Shown here one piece after another: positions 47,995-61,287 of a stretch of 64,000 nucleotides of DNA. The notes under the pieces were generated by a model. It was not told the origin of the DNA. It did no database searches and was given only the letters and a program-made list of their open reading frames with translations. Each line of letters opens with the position of its first letter. Within the stretch, counting starts at the first letter, position 1. A program made the position numbers and the translations under genes. This DNA is from Dermatemys mawii (taxonomy: Eukaryota; Chordata; Testudines; Dermatemydidae): contig ML677335.1 in the NCBI GenBank assembly GCA_007922305.1, positions 16,023,766 to 16,087,765 of the forward strand. The letters run 5' to 3'.

Positions 47995-48400
47995 GCTATC
48001 TCTCTCTCTACAGCCGGGTCTCCCCACATGGCCCGCAGGGTTATTTCCTGCAGCCCACCAAGCTCCCCACGGCCCCCCTTTGCCTTCTCCCCCTCCCCCC
48101 AGCGCCCCACGTCCCTGCTCCTTTGCCTACCTCCAGGCACTTTCCAGGAGGGAGGGGGGAGGAGCAGGGAGCTGTGTGTTCAGGGGAGGAGATGGAGAAG
48201 AGGCGGGGATTTGGGGAAGGGTTTGGAATGAGGGTGGGGAAGAGGTGGTGGAAGGGACGGGGCTTCATGGAAGTAGTGGAGTGGGATGCGGGGCCGGGGA
48301 AAGCGGGGGAGGAGGGTGTTAATGATGCGTCCCTCGGGCCAATGTACCAGTCCTCATGTGGCCTTCCTGGTGATTTGAGTTTGAAATCCCTGCTCTAGAG
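47995..48400. mobile_element. Possible hAT-like fragment, GC-rich
   Basis: The right end GAGTTTGAAATCCCTGCTCT resembles a hAT terminus, and the block has the C-rich/G-rich body seen in the other elements. The left end (near CAGCCGGGTCTCC) is poorly matched and no duplication is visible. Confidence 0.35.
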
Positions 48401-49099
48401 TGATGTCAAAAGAGAATTGCTCCCCTCCATCTCCAATTGCTGGAAGTAGGATTTATACCTAGTGGCTGAGCAGTCACAAACAAACAGCCTATTTAGAAAA
48501 TAAAACATGTCTTCATTGTATACAGACCTAATAGTTAAGTTGCAGTTAAGAAGAAACTCTGATGTTTGTAATAAATAGTTCTGATATTGGTTCCTGATGT
48601 CCCCTGTGTGCCACTCAAGTAGTGCAAAAGGGAGGGAAAGATGGCTTTAACAGCTAGCTGGAGATTATGCCTGCATAGGGGAATCCTCAGGCAGTGCAAA
48701 GCCAGAGAACCTAGTTCTATAGTTCTTGCTCCTCACCCTTATCTCCCCCTCAATGTAAGGGTCATTGTGGGACTGAGAGGAGATGTGGCTGGAGCATGAC
48801 AATATCTCAGCCAGTTTCTATTGTCACAAATTAGAACAGCCCCTTAACCTGAGGGATCAGGATTGTTCCTGGAAATAAGGAGAAATAGGTTCAGGATCAA
48901 AACTATTTTACATTCTTGTGTTTCTAGCATGGTATGCATTACAACATCAGTGGTTCAAGATAGAATATAGATTATTATTTTAGGGCTTTCTGGTGGGTAT
49001 CTCTAGATTAGTAAATCAGATTTCTTATTCACTGAAACATGCAGAGATTTAATAGAAGATTATGAATAATTAGCGCAAAGAAAACGTTTCAATGGAAAA

Positions 49100-51594
49100 A
49101 ATACTGCACTTAAATAGGTCAGACTCAGAAACTGAAACATGTTTGATTTAATGACTGCACAATTTCAATACATAAAAATAGATACCCAGTAATGAACAAA
49201 TGTATACAAACTAGATATCCTTAGGTAATATACAAAACAATTGTAGAGAGAAAAAGGGATAGAGGGAAGGTTTCGTTGGATTACATTGCAAGACAAAAAA
49301 CAAAATGTAGTTGAGCAAACAATGTTAAATGAGGAGATCAGAGGCTTATTTCATAAATACTGTGCAATGCTTTCATTTAACAAATACAAAAATTACAATT
49401 ATTTAACTTAATGTCAGGAAATATAAAATGTAATTCAATTACAGTTCTCTAGTTGATTTAAAAATGGATGCAAATATCATAGCTTTTAAAATTTTGAGGT
49501 AATATTACACAGTAAACCCAAAAAGCTTTTAATAATTAAAACTAAACCAAGGCAAAGTGCAATTTTGTGATAAAAGATTAAAACGTAAAGCTTTTATCTT
49601 AATGATAGGCAGAAACAATGCTTCAGTTAGTAAACGTGGGCTTGAGTCATAAAAATATTGACTTATGTGCATTTTTACATGAGAAACTGTATACCTATTA
49701 ATTCATAAACAAAAATGTATATGACAACTTTCCATGAATCACCCCCTCTAGAAACAAAAATTTTGTTTCCAGATTTACTTAATAAAAATATACATAATTC
49801 TGACTTTTAAAATACACCCCCATTTTTGTGCTTATTAGTATTTTACCCATTTTAAATGTCTTTTAAAGCAGTGTGATTTGTGTAACTGTTTCACTTTACA
49901 TTTTCAGATTAAAAATATAATTACATAATAGAATGATAGAGTGGTATTTTTAAAAGCAACAATTACTGGCCTAAATATGTTCCCTCTGAAGTCAATAGTA
50001 ATTTTATCACTGACTTAAAGAGAAGCTGGGTTAGGCCAATGCTGAATGCTTTCAAAAATCCCAGCACTAATCTCTATTCCCAATAATAAAAAAAAATAGT
50101 GAAACATCACTACCTTCTTTAAGGATCAGAACAAAATGAAACGTGTAATTATTTACTAAAAGATTAATGGCATTAAGGTTACAGAGTAGCCAGATTAGTT
50201 TATTAACCAATGTAGAAATCTGCTGGTTGTGTGTAAGTAGTATAGAAAGGAAGAAAGAGCCAGAATAAGAAAAGTATCAGAAAAATTACCATATATTTTG
50301 TTATTGCAAATAAGTTCCGTTGCAAAATCTATAGAACATACAGTAGGTATTACTTAATGTAAAAAAATACAATATACTATACTGTATGCTGCTACTGTCT
50401 CAGGTTGTGAATAAAAATGGACTTGTAATTATGCCTGCATTTTAGAATCAGTTTCTTCCCCAGCTCCAAATTTGCTAAAACTTTCAGACAAGAATATCTT
50501 TACATTTACTTTATTAGTGTGCAGTGAAAAAAACAAAACATTGTCTAAATACTGACCTTCAAGTTAAATGAAAGATACAGCATTTTGATATGTTATTGTA
50601 TTCACTTTTGTCATAGCTTACTCTAATAAACTTTTAGTAAAAGATTTCTAGCATAAAGTTGTTGCTCAAATGACAGTATGGTACACAAGCTAAAATTTTA
50701 ATATTTTTCCATGTGATGTGGATATCACTTATTTCTGAAGCAATTCAAAGAGATTTAGAATTTACCTGTCAACATCCAATTTCTTTAAGTAAGTCATCAT
50801 TACAAAACTACGTCTGCAGCCAACTGATTAGTTTGCCGCAAATTTCATAAGATTTACATGCAGGTTGTTTAATACTTAAAGTTTGTCCTTGAGTAGTTAT
50901 ACTGAAAATAGTACTTTTAACATTCCTGTACAAATCAATTCTGTTGATCTGTAAAAGCTGAATATATAACATCTAAAACTGTGTATTTGTAAAAATAAAT
51001 CTTTAGCAATTAATGGCACTATCAAAATCCTATTTTTCCACAGGCAGTTATTTACATGCTTTTTAAATATCTTGCTTAATTATTTGATAACAAAAGCCAG
51101 AACATTAAAACTATATACTTTTTGTCTAGGCTAAAATTGCATTATGTCTCAATCTGCAAATATGGCCCTGTGTCTCACATGAATGGAAGTTATACGCTTT
51201 GCTACTGCATGTATTAATTGAAGACATTCTGCCACTTGGCTTACCTAATCAATGAACCTTTTGTGTTTCCTTTCCCAGTGGAACATGCATCAAAAAGTGC
51301 TCCAAGAATAATCAGAGCCATAACTGTAACCTGAAATTTGTTACCTCTGTCAGCTTTCTTCTGTCAAGTAATGCAGCATTCTGTATTTTATGAAAATTAC
51401 TTTGTGAAAAACAAGCAGTAAATGTATTGCCATACAGCAAAAACATATGCACTTTGCATTTAATTTAAAAAAATCATGTTATAAATTGGATAAGACTGGC
51501 ACAGTATCAAGAGACAGAAACATGAAAAGCTTAAAGGCACAATAAGAGGAAAGTGAGTGCTACATAAAAAATCCTGTATTTTAAATCTTTCATC
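49100..51594 (-). other. Probable 3' UTR of the HECT ligase gene
   Basis: Following the stop codon at 51597-51595, roughly 2.5 kb on the minus strand is AT-rich and free of any repeat I can recognise, in contrast to the repeat-dense DNA around it. Minus-strand AATAAA signals occur at 50515-50510 and 50204-50199; which one is used is not known. The lower boundary is a guess based on where repeat-like content resumes. Confidence 0.45.
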
Positions 51595-51750
<156 letters not shown>

Positions 51751-51849
51751 TTAAATAATAATATATAAGAAATATAACAGCAATCAAATATTACCTGTAT
51801 ACTTTTAATTCATGTGCATTACTTTTACAAACTCACATGAAAAAAGTGT

Positions 51850-52125
51850 TACTTACCTCACACTTACCTAACTGTGGTTCAACATGTGTTGTTCATATGT
51901 ACTCTATGGTCAGCACACATGTGCCCCATGCCCTTGAGTTTTGGCCAGGAGTGTCCTTGTGCCTCCCACCTCAGTGCACAACGGGCAAGGAAACCCCAAC
52001 TAACCATCAGATTCTTTGTCAATACAGAATTATGAGACTCTGTAGCAGTGAGAAAGGTGCACTATGGAATATAAATGGATAACACGTCTTGAAGAACCAC
52101 AGTTACTTTAAGGTAAGTAACAATT
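51850..52125. repeat. DIRS terminal inverted structure, older copy
   Basis: The left arm 51850-51907 (GTTACTTACCTCACACTTAC, then TGTGGTTCAACATGTGTTG) and the right arm 52060-52125 (ACGTCTTGAAGAACCACAGT, then AAGGTAAGTAAC) are imperfect reverse complements. Both arms retain the GTAAGTAAC string on the appropriate strand, as in the younger copy. Confidence 0.7.
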
Positions 52126-52635
52126 TTCTTCTTGGTTAGTTGTCCATATATATAGTCCATTATTGGTGACTCACAAGCAGTGATCTATATCACAGGAGGT
52201 GGGTACTTCTTAAAAAGCTGCAGAAGCTGCTTAAATCCCTGGTGGGGTAAACTGTAGTTCTTCCTTGTTGGCATATGGCTTGTGAATGAACACGGGCAGG
52301 TGTATTACTTGGTTGAAATGGAAGTCAGAGACTACCTTTAGCAACATCTCTGGGTGAGGCCTCATTGAAATATTGTATATGGAGGTTCTGCAGTGAGCAT
52401 ATGCATTTTTCCAACCTTGACAGGTGCTGTTATTACAATCTGGAAGTCTGTTCTGATGGACAAGAGGGAATGTGTAGCTAGGAGCTCGAAGGGATGGGGG
52501 AGGGAAGACTCATCAAACCTGTCAGCGCTAGGTTAAGATCCCAAGCAAGAGGAGGGTCCCTGACTGGGAGATATACCCTTATACTCTTCAGAAATCTACC
52601 TACTGTGAGGTGCGAGAATACTGAATAGCTCTGAA

Positions 52636-53037
52636 TCAAATGGGAAGATGGAAAGCTGAAATGGCTGTTAGGTGAACCATAAATAATTCAGAACTGTCTA
52701 CAAGCTCCCTAAAGGACAAGAGATATTCTAGTATTATATTCAACCAGGGTTCCTGAGAAGTGCAGGGACCTTGTTTCTGAAGATTGTCGAGGTCGCTTCC
52801 CCACCATCCTAGACTGGAGGCATCTGTGACCAAGGCTCTCAGTAGCAATGGTGGATGAGATGATGATGCAGCAGAAGCTGATGGTTTCCTTGTTTGGAAT
52901 CTCTGATACGTCTCAGATGGGCTCTGGTGTGTGTGAGGGATCATTGCCAGGGTGCTGGTATGAATATTGAACAGGGAGCCATGAGAGTGGGTATGATTGC
53001 CAGGGTCCTGGAATAAATATTGAACCATGGGGGTCAA
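52636..53037 (-). pseudogene. DIRS RNase H / tyrosine recombinase remnant
   Basis: An open frame joins an RNase H piece (LVTDASSLGWWGSDLDNLQK) to a recombinase N-terminal piece (SFRELVDSSELFMVHLTAIS), showing that the intervening several hundred codons are deleted. Compare VTDASDLGWGAHL and GLSISSIRVHLAAISAFHL in the copy at 61284-64000. Not functional. Confidence 0.75.
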
Positions 53038-54382
53038 GGCATAGTGTCTCTCCTAGAACTTTTGGGCCTTAGATGGTAGTAGTCCACTCTAGAATCCTTC
53101 TCTGGTGTATAGGGATCAAAGGACTCCAGGGAATGAGATGGTGACTCCTTCCTGATTTTGTTTGAACAAGAGGAGGAGAAAACTACTGCTCCTTTAATAG
53201 AGAGGCAGTACCAGCTCGGGTGCTAGGCAAGCCTTTAGTATGTTGTCTACCAGTTACCACAGATGTGCTCAGTACTGAAGAGACAGAGTAGTGATGGTAC
53301 TTCAGAAGGAAGTTAGATGAACAACAACAACGGTACTGCAGAGACTGTGAGGTCTGTTGATGCTGCAAAGGGTCTTGGTATTGAGCATGGTGGTATCAAG
53401 TGAATGGAAGAGACTGGTACCAGAGACCACAGTGACAAGTCAGTTCTGGATGATATATGATGTTTTATGGGAGCTGGCACTAGGATATGGTGACTGGTGT
53501 GGACTGAGTGCCAGAGGGACACCCACTCATTTGAACTACCCTTCTCAGTAGCAGAATGAGAGGACCTTGTGAGGGGAGAACTAGATCTGTGCCCCTCAGA
53601 GGTGCAATGCTCCTTTCTCCCGCAACCTCAGATATTTTACCAACCAGAGAAGAAGGTCCTTTAGACATGTACCTCAGAGGGTAGACCAAAGAGCTGACTG
53701 GAGCACTTTTGGAAGAGGACTGCTCAGGAATTTCATGTCCAGCCACTCCAGTATCTGAAGAGGCACAGAACTGTCCACTAAAAGAAGCTTCTGGAGAGTC
53801 TCTCTTCCCTCTGATGTTCGCTTCAAGAACGGTTTGCAAAATGGCACCTCTCTCAGGAGCATGCCCCTTTGCTAAGGCATAAATACCCATATATCCATCA
53901 TTAAGTGGCATCACTCCCTCACAAGGAGGATTCTTAAATTGTGGAACTTTCTATTCTGCTATAAGGACTGACCCTGGCTCCAAGTGAATTAGTTCAGAGA
54001 ATTTTTTTTGTTTTCAAAGAGAAAGGAAAACACTAAGTAAAAAGCTAATCCTAACATGAAGCTATTTACAAACAACAGAAAGGGCACAGTGATCAAGAGA
54101 CTCGGCCCCTGTCGAAGTTCCAACTCATAACCATAAGCACTGAGAAGGAACTGAAGGATTGGTGGGGTTTCCCTACCCTTAAATCCTTAGGTGGGAGACA
54201 TGAGGACACTCAGAGCATAGGCATGGCCCCATATGGATATTGGTAGCCAAAAGAATCCAAAAATCAAGTGCAGGGGCTGCATATGTACCAACAGTGGAAT
54301 ACATATGGAATTACAGTTCAGCTCAGTTTGAGGTATGAAACTGACTGGACATATTGGCAAATTTCCAAAGCTAGATGTCTAA

Positions 54383-54677
54383 GGGTAGGTCTTCACTACC
54401 CGCCGGATTAGCGGGTAGCAATCGATCTTTTGGCGATCGATTTCTCGTGTCTCATTAAGACGCAAGAAATTGATCGCCAACGGCGTCCCGTCAGCTCTGG
54501 AACTCCAGCTTGCCGCAAGGTGCAAGCTGGAGTCGAAGGCGGAGCGCACTGCTGCCCGCCACCACCATGAGGACGGCAGGTTAAGTCGGCTGAAGTTATG
54601 CCGACTTCAGCTATGTTATTCACATAGCTGAAGTTGCGTATCTTCAGTCGACCCCTCCCCATAGTGAAGACCAGCCC
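54383..54677 (-). mobile_element. Harbinger-like MITE, copy 2 (295 bp)
   Basis: The ends GGGTAGGTCTTCACTA and (inverted) GGGCTGGTCTTCACTATG are terminal repeats, flanked by TAA at 54380-54382 and 54678-54680. Its interior is the reverse complement of copy 1 (36946-37230), including the CTTCAGCTATGTTATTCACA foldback and the GATCGATTTCT segment. It lies in the intron, about 40 bp above the DIRS copy. Confidence 0.92.
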
Positions 54678-54679
54678 TA

Positions 54680-56156
54680 AAGTTAAGTTTCTAAATTCAT
54701 ATTTGGAGTGGGATTCTCAAATGCTCTCAGCAGTGGCCTAACTTTTTTTTGAAAAATCACAGCCTTTAAGCCATCAAAGGCCAGGCTACAGATGTATACA
54801 AGCACTGAGAATCCACACATGTAACTAAAATCAACAGGAGCTGCAGGTGCTCTGTACCTTTAAAACTCAGGCCACTTTCACTTCTAGGTACCTATACAAT
54901 GGATGTAGGACTTTAATATTGGGCACTCTGGTTCGAAAACTTTGTTCATTACTACTGCCCGGATCTGTAATATGATCCATGCAGGTGGAGCCTTATGCTT
55001 ATGAAGAGGCACATGGAAGTCAATACAGCTCTGCACAGGTGCAAGAATCTGACTGCAAAGATGACACTATAGGAATAGGGCCTACATTATCCTAACATTT
55101 ACCTTTTATTTAAAAGGAACTACTCCATTTTTAGATTGTGCAACTGCACCAGACAACAGGAAGATATGTGTTACATGTACCAAATATATGTAAGATCATA
55201 TACAATTCTGAGAATTTAAAAATGTGACCAAGTTAAGAACAGATTAGCAGTCAGCTCTCAATTTTCTTGCCTTGATATTCCTTTAACATATTATTGGATT
55301 CATGAGTCAGTTGATTTAAAAATCAGTAGAAGCATTATAAAATTATAATAAGGCCAATTACAATAAATGATTTTTTGAAAAAAGTCTCACATACTGTACT
55401 TATTTCAAATCTATAATTAGTTGTGATGCTGAAGACTTGACAATGCAAAGTGGAACCAGGAATTTCTGGTGATAGTAAGGTTCTTTATATAGCTCTCCAA
55501 ATTAACTGACCTGAATTTCTCCTAACCTTCTGGAGAAAATAGCCATCCAAAAAGCTAGCTTGATAGTAAGGAATGAGAAACTCCCTTCAGGAGTTCAAAA
55601 GGATATAAAAGGTTCCAGCAGAGCACATAAATATTTAACCTCTAATTTCATGTTACAGACTCTCGTTTCCCCTATCCATTTACTCTATAGAGATCCCAAA
55701 GCAATGATCAGTCTGCTCACATGCTAAAAAGCTGGACTCAGATCAGCTGTAAGAAACAAGGGCACCTTGCCAGCTGCGGAGATTGGTATCCATAGTGATG
55801 AACACCCAAATGGATCCAGCAGAACTCCTGGTAAATATGGTAGTTTATTTTTCACCAGCTCAGCCTCAGTCAAGGACTAAAGCAAATTGTTTCAGTGAAT
55901 TGAAGCATAAGGACCATTTGTATTAAAAAGCAATAACTGGACTTCAGATTTACAATTGCTCAGAGCTGGTTTTGTATTAAATGAACATCTGCTAAATTTG
56001 TGTAATCAATAACTGGTTTTAATAACATTTGTAAACCAAGCTAAAGAAACTAATATAGTTTCTCAATCAGTGTGCTTTTTCTTTACAATACATGCACAAA
56101 TTACAATAAGACTCTTCTGTTAAAAATATTTAGGAATACAACTGAAAATTATTTAC
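54680..56156 (-). other. Intron of the HECT gene
   Basis: AT-rich intron sequence between the MITE and the penultimate exon. No further exon or named repeat was seen in it. Confidence 0.6.
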
Positions 56157-56300
56157 CAGTTAGTGGATGTTTCACTCTTTGAAATCTTGAAATTCAAATC
56201 AGCCATCCCTCCCACAGGTACTCTGTCACTTCCTGTAGTAAAATGCAGCAGCTTCTTTTGGAGATCAAGAGGAAATCCAAGTACTACCTCCCAAAAGTAT
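56157..56300 (-). CDS. HECTD2: HECT E3 ligase, penultimate coding exon
   Basis: A 144-nt exon on the minus strand, with acceptor CTGTAG just above 56300 and donor GTAAAT at 56156-56151. It starts in phase 2 (one base completing an Arg codon) and ends with two bases of the TGG codon finished in the last exon. The 47 full codons read YFWEVVLGFPLDLQKKLLHF, TTGSDRVPVGG, MADLNFKISK and end ETSTN. LLHFTTGSDRVPVGG is the conserved HECT C-lobe segment (family form: FVTGSSRVPLGGF). It is part of the C-lobe that carries the thioester cysteine of the following exon. Confidence 0.9.
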
Positions 56301-57121
56301 CTACAGTATTAATTAGGTAAGGGGAGAGTTAATATCTTGATAAAAGCAATGTAAAGTTATCACTACGCCCGTTGCTCAGATATCATCACTTAATCTAAAA
56401 ATTCCCATAAATATGTGGTTAACTGGTGAACTTAAAAGCATAAAGGCTTTATGTGCATTTTCAAACACTGTGTTATCAAAAATGTTCTAGTAACACTCCT
56501 CTATGCAACTCCTCCCTGCAACCCTTATTTAGAGACATATTTTATAAATGGCATAGTGCGGCAAAGGGAAGAGATGATTTGGCTGAGCTATAGATTACAT
56601 GCCTATATTTTACAACTATTATTTTTCAAATGTTGGTTTAGTTAAAGATACACATTTACATTTCTGACTCAAACTTTATTTAAAACCTATTAGTTACAGG
56701 AAATGCCTAAGGTTACTAGGTATCACAGAAAGAACATCATATGAAAATATTTTCTTCTCATTTTTAATGCATTTTACATTTTGTGTATATACAGTTGCCC
56801 CTATTTGTTGGATCTTTCACACATCATCAGAGAAGAGACGTAACATTTTAAAATATTGTAAAACCACACAGTAGCTTGGTGTAATACCTGAAACTGACTA
56901 GACTTAAACCAATTGTGTCCTTTTAAAGATACTTGACATACTTCAACTAATTTAACTTTTCCTACTTAAGGAGATAAGACTACAGTATTTTTATCCCATT
57001 TTGAGATAACCCTTTTAAAACTTAAGTTATATCTTAGCACTTCATGACTATACTGAAATTAGTGCATCAGTCTATACTGTTCTTCTATACGAATATTAAG
57101 ATGATGAAAAATTAAGTCTAC

Positions 57122-57237
57122 CGTATAGTGAGATCAGTTTTCAGGTAGCCATCATATTGGGTGTTTCTCTGTAGAGCATGCATGTCCAGTTCAGGGCTTC
57201 CACAAACAAGAATTTCAACCTCTTCTGGACGAAGTAG
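57122..57237 (-). CDS. HECTD2: HECT E3 ligase, third-last coding exon
   Basis: A 116-nt exon on the minus strand, with acceptor TTTTTGGCAG (AG at 57239-57238) and donor GTAGAC at 57121-57116. It begins in phase 0 and ends with CG, which joins A of the next exon to give Arg. The 38 codons read LLRPEEVEILVCGSPELDMH, ALQRNTQYDGY and LKTDLTI. This is the HECT segment in which RPEEVE.LVCG leads to the Y-x-G-Y motif facing the E2-binding lobe. The preceding exons lie above this one; none was identified up to 64000. Three phase-compatible exons with conserved residues and no stops argue for a working gene. The symbol rests on recall of the family, so another HECT paralogue is possible. Confidence 0.87.
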
Positions 57238-57239
57238 CT

Positions 57240-57560
57240 GCCAAAAAGTCATAACATTTGCTGGCAGAACACTTTTTAACAGATAAAAAATGATGCTAAT
57301 ACAATTCAGACTAAGAACTGAAAAATTAAATTGCAGCTGTTTTGTCATGCATTTTAGACAAAGTATGTTATTTTCTTAAAAACATTTTTCATAGATAAAA
57401 GTTCATATGTGAACTCCAGTATTTACTATTTTGTAGGAAGATCAATTCCTCAGTGCTTAATTTTAAAATCTTTTACTAACAAGCAAAATAAATGTGGGTA
57501 ATATCCATTAGTGTGTTATTACTATTAACCTTATTCCCCTTTCCTCCTAATGTTTACATT
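57240..57560 (-). other. Intron of the HECT gene
   Basis: AT-rich intron sequence; nothing specific seen. Confidence 0.5.
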
Positions 57561-57565
57561 TACTT

Positions 57566-58790
57566 AGAGTCAGAGATTAGGCTGTCGAGTCTGACCTCCT
57601 GCACATACACAGGTCCTAAACTGAACCCAATTACCCTGTACTGAGCCCAGGACCAGTAAACTATTGTATGCCACAGCCAGAGAACAGGAAGGAGTGAGGC
57701 ACACTAATAGTCAAGGCCTCTGCAATGGCAGGGAATTGATTAGATTAGATATACTCAGATGATTCTAAAAGTTGACATGCACACTGCCATGCTGCAGAGT
57801 GAGGCAAAATCCCCCACAATTCCTGCCAATCTAACATGGGGAATTCATCCCTGAAAACAGAAACGGTGATCAGTATGACACTCAGCATATTAGCAAGACC
57901 CACTCAGTCAAGCATCTGAGAAGGAATTTCCTTTATACCTCATAGCACTGGCCCATCCTGTCAAGTGTCCTATCTCATACTTCAGAAGAAGGAGGAAAAA
58001 AATACAGAATACACCTCTGAGCCACTACTTCCAATCCCCCTGTCACAGCATGCAACCCCATCATACAATCCCACTCATACAGTTATCAAGCCCTATCTTA
58101 AAATTAATTAAATTGCTTGCCCAATCTAGTATTGGGAAGTTCCTCTGATGGTTAGCAACTTTCTAATTTCTGAGCCTTAATTTGTTCATGGATAGTTTAT
58201 ACCCATTTGTTCTTGTGTCAACATTTTCCTTTAACTTAACTAGCTCTTTCCCCTCTCCGATGTTTACCTCTTTGATATATTTGTGCATCCCCACATCCTC
58301 GCGCTCAACCTTCATTTTGCTAGGCTGAAGAAACTAAGTTCTTTCAGCCTCCTCTCATAAGATAGACCCCACATGCCCTGATTGTCCTAGTAACCCTTCT
58401 CTGCACCTGTTCCAGTTTGAATTTATCTTTCTTGAGCATGGGTGAACAGAACTGTATGCAGTATTCCAGATGAGATCTTACCCCTATCTTGTACAATAGT
58501 GTTAATATTTCCCAATCTCTGCTAGAAATACATCACCTGATACATTCTAGGATCACATTTGCCTTTTCACAGCTGCATCTCATTGATAGCCATAGCCATC
58601 CTGAGATGAACCCACACACCCAGGTCTCTCTCTTCTTCTGTTGCCTCCAAAGTCTGAGCCCAGCTTGTAATAGAAATTTGTATTATAATTCCCCAAGTCC
58701 ATAACTTTGAACTTGATATTACTAAATTTCATCTAATTTCTATTACCCCAGTCCTCTAGTTCTTTCTGTATAATATCCCGATGCTCCAGT
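57566..58790 (-). repeat. CR1-like LINE fragments, antisense
   Basis: The block contains GTCTGACCTCCTGCACATAC, CCTTCTCTGCACCTGTTCCA, GGGTGAACAGAACTGTATGC, AGTATTCCAGATGAGATCTT and ACCCAGGTCTCTCTCTTCTT, which from memory follow the antisense order of a sauropsid CR1-like LINE. It is decayed with gaps and no continuous coding frame. Family naming needs a repeat-library comparison. Confidence 0.5.
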
Positions 58791-58799
58791 TGTTGAGAA

Positions 58800-60055
58800 T
58801 GGAGTCTTCACCCTGAAAATGCTACTAGTTTTAAATCTCTCCCCTTCTTCCTGAAGTATTAGTGTGGTGCCTGCAAATCTAGGGAGCAGGGAAGAAATAC
58901 GTATGAACTGCGACACCTTAACTTCAGGTTCAAAAAAGCTCCCAGTCAATCAGAAACAAGACCTTGGAGCAACTCACTGATATGCTGTTGGTCATATTGG
59001 GAGCCACACTACCATAAAGCCAGTTCCAAGCCACCTTAATAGGCTCTTCTCTGTCCATGCAGGAATTAACTGTCCCAGTGACTAATGGGCCTGCTGCTGC
59101 AATCTCACCAAATTCACTGCTCTCTGGTCAGTAAGTGGGAAGGATATACTCCTTGATTGGGATTTCTGGTTGTCAATCATATTCAGTCTCTGCTGACATT
59201 GTAAAACATGTATAACCAAACCTGTTAACTAAAATCTTTTTTCTGTGCCTAAATTAAACTTTATTGAGTAAGAAAATAAAGGAAGGCATGTACTCAGTAA
59301 TGAAATGCATATAATTTAACTCCTTTAATCTAATTCAGATGTCCAGGAAGGGACTCCTGGCACTTGCAAAGGATACTTATTACTACAGAAGTATGATATA
59401 ATAAACAAGATTGGATAATTGATAAGGGGTGTGTAGAATCCAATTATGTTCTGTGATTAATAAGAGGTATTTGTGAATACAAATATTTTCTGTAATTTAT
59501 AAAAAATGACACATTCAAAAATGTTTTTAACTCCTTTAAAAGTGCTTGCTGGAACAGATGTTCTTAATAACAATAACTGGGGTTAGAAATCCCTTTAGGG
59601 TATCAATCATGTAAATTAAAATGCCATAAAAATTCCATAAGTAGGTAAATAAAATATTAAAACAAAACACACAGAATCAACTGTGGGAAAGTAATTTTTC
59701 CCCTCCCAACAAATAAACTTTCTTTGTTCTAAACCAGTATATAAAGGAATAAATTTTGAAAAGTTAGTTGGAAGTTAACAAGTTGCCATCTCAGTTATTT
59801 TTATTTCTATAAAAAGAGATCAAGCTGCCATCTCTTCACAATTTACAGAGGGTAGTAAAGTATACTTTCTGCATCATGCTGTATGAATCTTTAATAAGCT
59901 CCAATTAAGTAATTTCAATTAAGACAATTGTTTACCATCTAGTGTTGTTATTTATTAATTATTATTATATTCAAACATGAAACACTGCCTGTGGCTACTT
60001 GCAAGCTATGTGGCTGAACTATCAGGCTGCTCAAGTGGAAGAAGAGCTGTCATAG
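58800..60055 (-). other. Intron of the HECT gene
   Basis: AT-rich intron sequence. No exon could be identified. Confidence 0.4.
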
Positions 60056-60059
60056 TATC

Positions 60060-61283
60060 ATGGGAGGTAATTCCCATTCGTGTTCATTGGAGAAATATCT
60101 GCTGAGTGTGTCAGCAGTAGTGTTGTGACACCCAGGGAGGTAGGAAGCGGTGATTTCTATGTGGTAGTGTTTGCACCAATTCCATAACCGGATAGCTTTC
60201 ATGCATAGGAAGTGTGATCGTGCTCCCCCCTATCTGTTGATGTAAAACATATGTGCTATATTGTCCATTAGGACCCGATAGACTTTTTTCTTTATGAGAG
60301 GGAGGAAGTGAAGGCAGGCTTGTCTCACAACTCTGAGCTCTAGGAGATTTATGTGCAGATGCGTCTCTGGCAGGAACCAGCGGCCCTGTGCCATGTGTCA
60401 TCCCAGGTGTGCCCCCAAACCTATCAGGGAAGTGTCCATGGTGAGCATGAGTGTTGGGGAGCATTGCTGGAAGGGAGCGCCCATGCAGAGGTTCTCTGGT
60501 CTTGTCCACATTGTAGGGAAGCTAGTATGTTTGCTGGAGGAGTTAGCATCATGCAGAAGCTGTGTCTGCTGGATTCGTAGTTGAAACTGAGCCAACCATG
60601 AAGACATCTCATGTGCAGCCTGGGTTACTTGACCACAAAGGTGATGGCTGCCATGTGGCCAAGGAGCTGAAGGCAAATTCTTGCCTGTATCCTGGGACAA
60701 ACAGAGAGCATGTGTATGAGATGTGCAATAGCAAAAAGTCTGTTTTGTGGGAGTGAGGCTCTGTTTCAGATTGAGTCCAGGTGAGCTCTGATGAATTCGA
60801 TCCACTGTGTAGGTGTCAGGGTGGATTTCTGGAAATTTATTTCCAAACCTAAGCTGTGGAAGAGGCAGATGGTGAAATGGGTAGCTTGAAATGTCTTGTC
60901 GTATGAGCTGCCTTTGATGAGGCAATAGTCTAGGTTGGGGAAGAGTATGATCCCGTGTCTGCAGAGGTGGGCCACGACTATGGCTAGGGCCTTGGAAAAT
61001 ACCCTTGGTGCTGTGGAGAGACTGAAAGGGAGTACCCTCTTGGAAATGGTTGTGTCCGCATGTGAATTGCAGGAAGTGTCTGTATGCTGGATGACTGGAT
61101 GTATGAAAACAGGCATCCTGGAGGGCGAGTACTATGAACCAGTCCCCTTGTTCCAGCACGGGTATTATTGTGCCCAGTGTGACTATCTTGAATTTCTGTG
61201 CACATACAAATTTGTTCAGTTGGTTTAGGTCTAGTATAGGCCTCCATCCCCTGCTCTTCTTTTGGGTGAGAAAGTAGTGTGAG
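60060..61283 (-). pseudogene. DIRS reverse transcriptase / RNase H remnant (older copy)
   Basis: A minus-strand frame (61159-60398) begins LEQGDWFIVLALQDACFHTS and continues in shifting frames with LSTAPRVFSKALAIVVAHLC and FHSLGLEINFQKSTLTPTQW, which are DIRS-type RT blocks. The xxDD region is present only as PNLDYCL, with one catalytic Asp replaced. RNase H begins with TMDTSLIGLGAHLG, where TDAS is altered. Many frameshifts show it is inactive. The copy abuts the terminal repeat of the younger DIRS at 61284, which probably inserted next to or into it. Confidence 0.8.
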
Positions 61284-61287
61284 TAGA

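Larger units (their letters stand above)
51845..54345 (-). mobile_element. DIRS-type retroelement, internally deleted (intron of HECT gene)
   Basis: About 2.5 kb, minus strand, between the last two exons. The lower end (51845-52125) carries a terminal inverted structure like that at 61288-61590. Above it, 52636-53037 contains an RNase H-like VTDASSLGWW and a recombinase-like LEYLLSFRE and VHLTAISAFHLP. Further up, 53050-53950 would be the gag region, too decayed to align. The reverse transcriptase is missing. The upper end, with TGGAATACATATG-type repeats, lies near 54345. The element is older and more decayed than the one at 61284-64000. Confidence 0.75.

Noticed and set aside
1..49000. PPP1R3C or another downstream neighbour of HECTD2
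   Set aside because: In human, PPP1R3C lies next to HECTD2, so I looked for a glycogen-targeting subunit frame; none of the open frames in this region fits, and it probably lies beyond the left edge.
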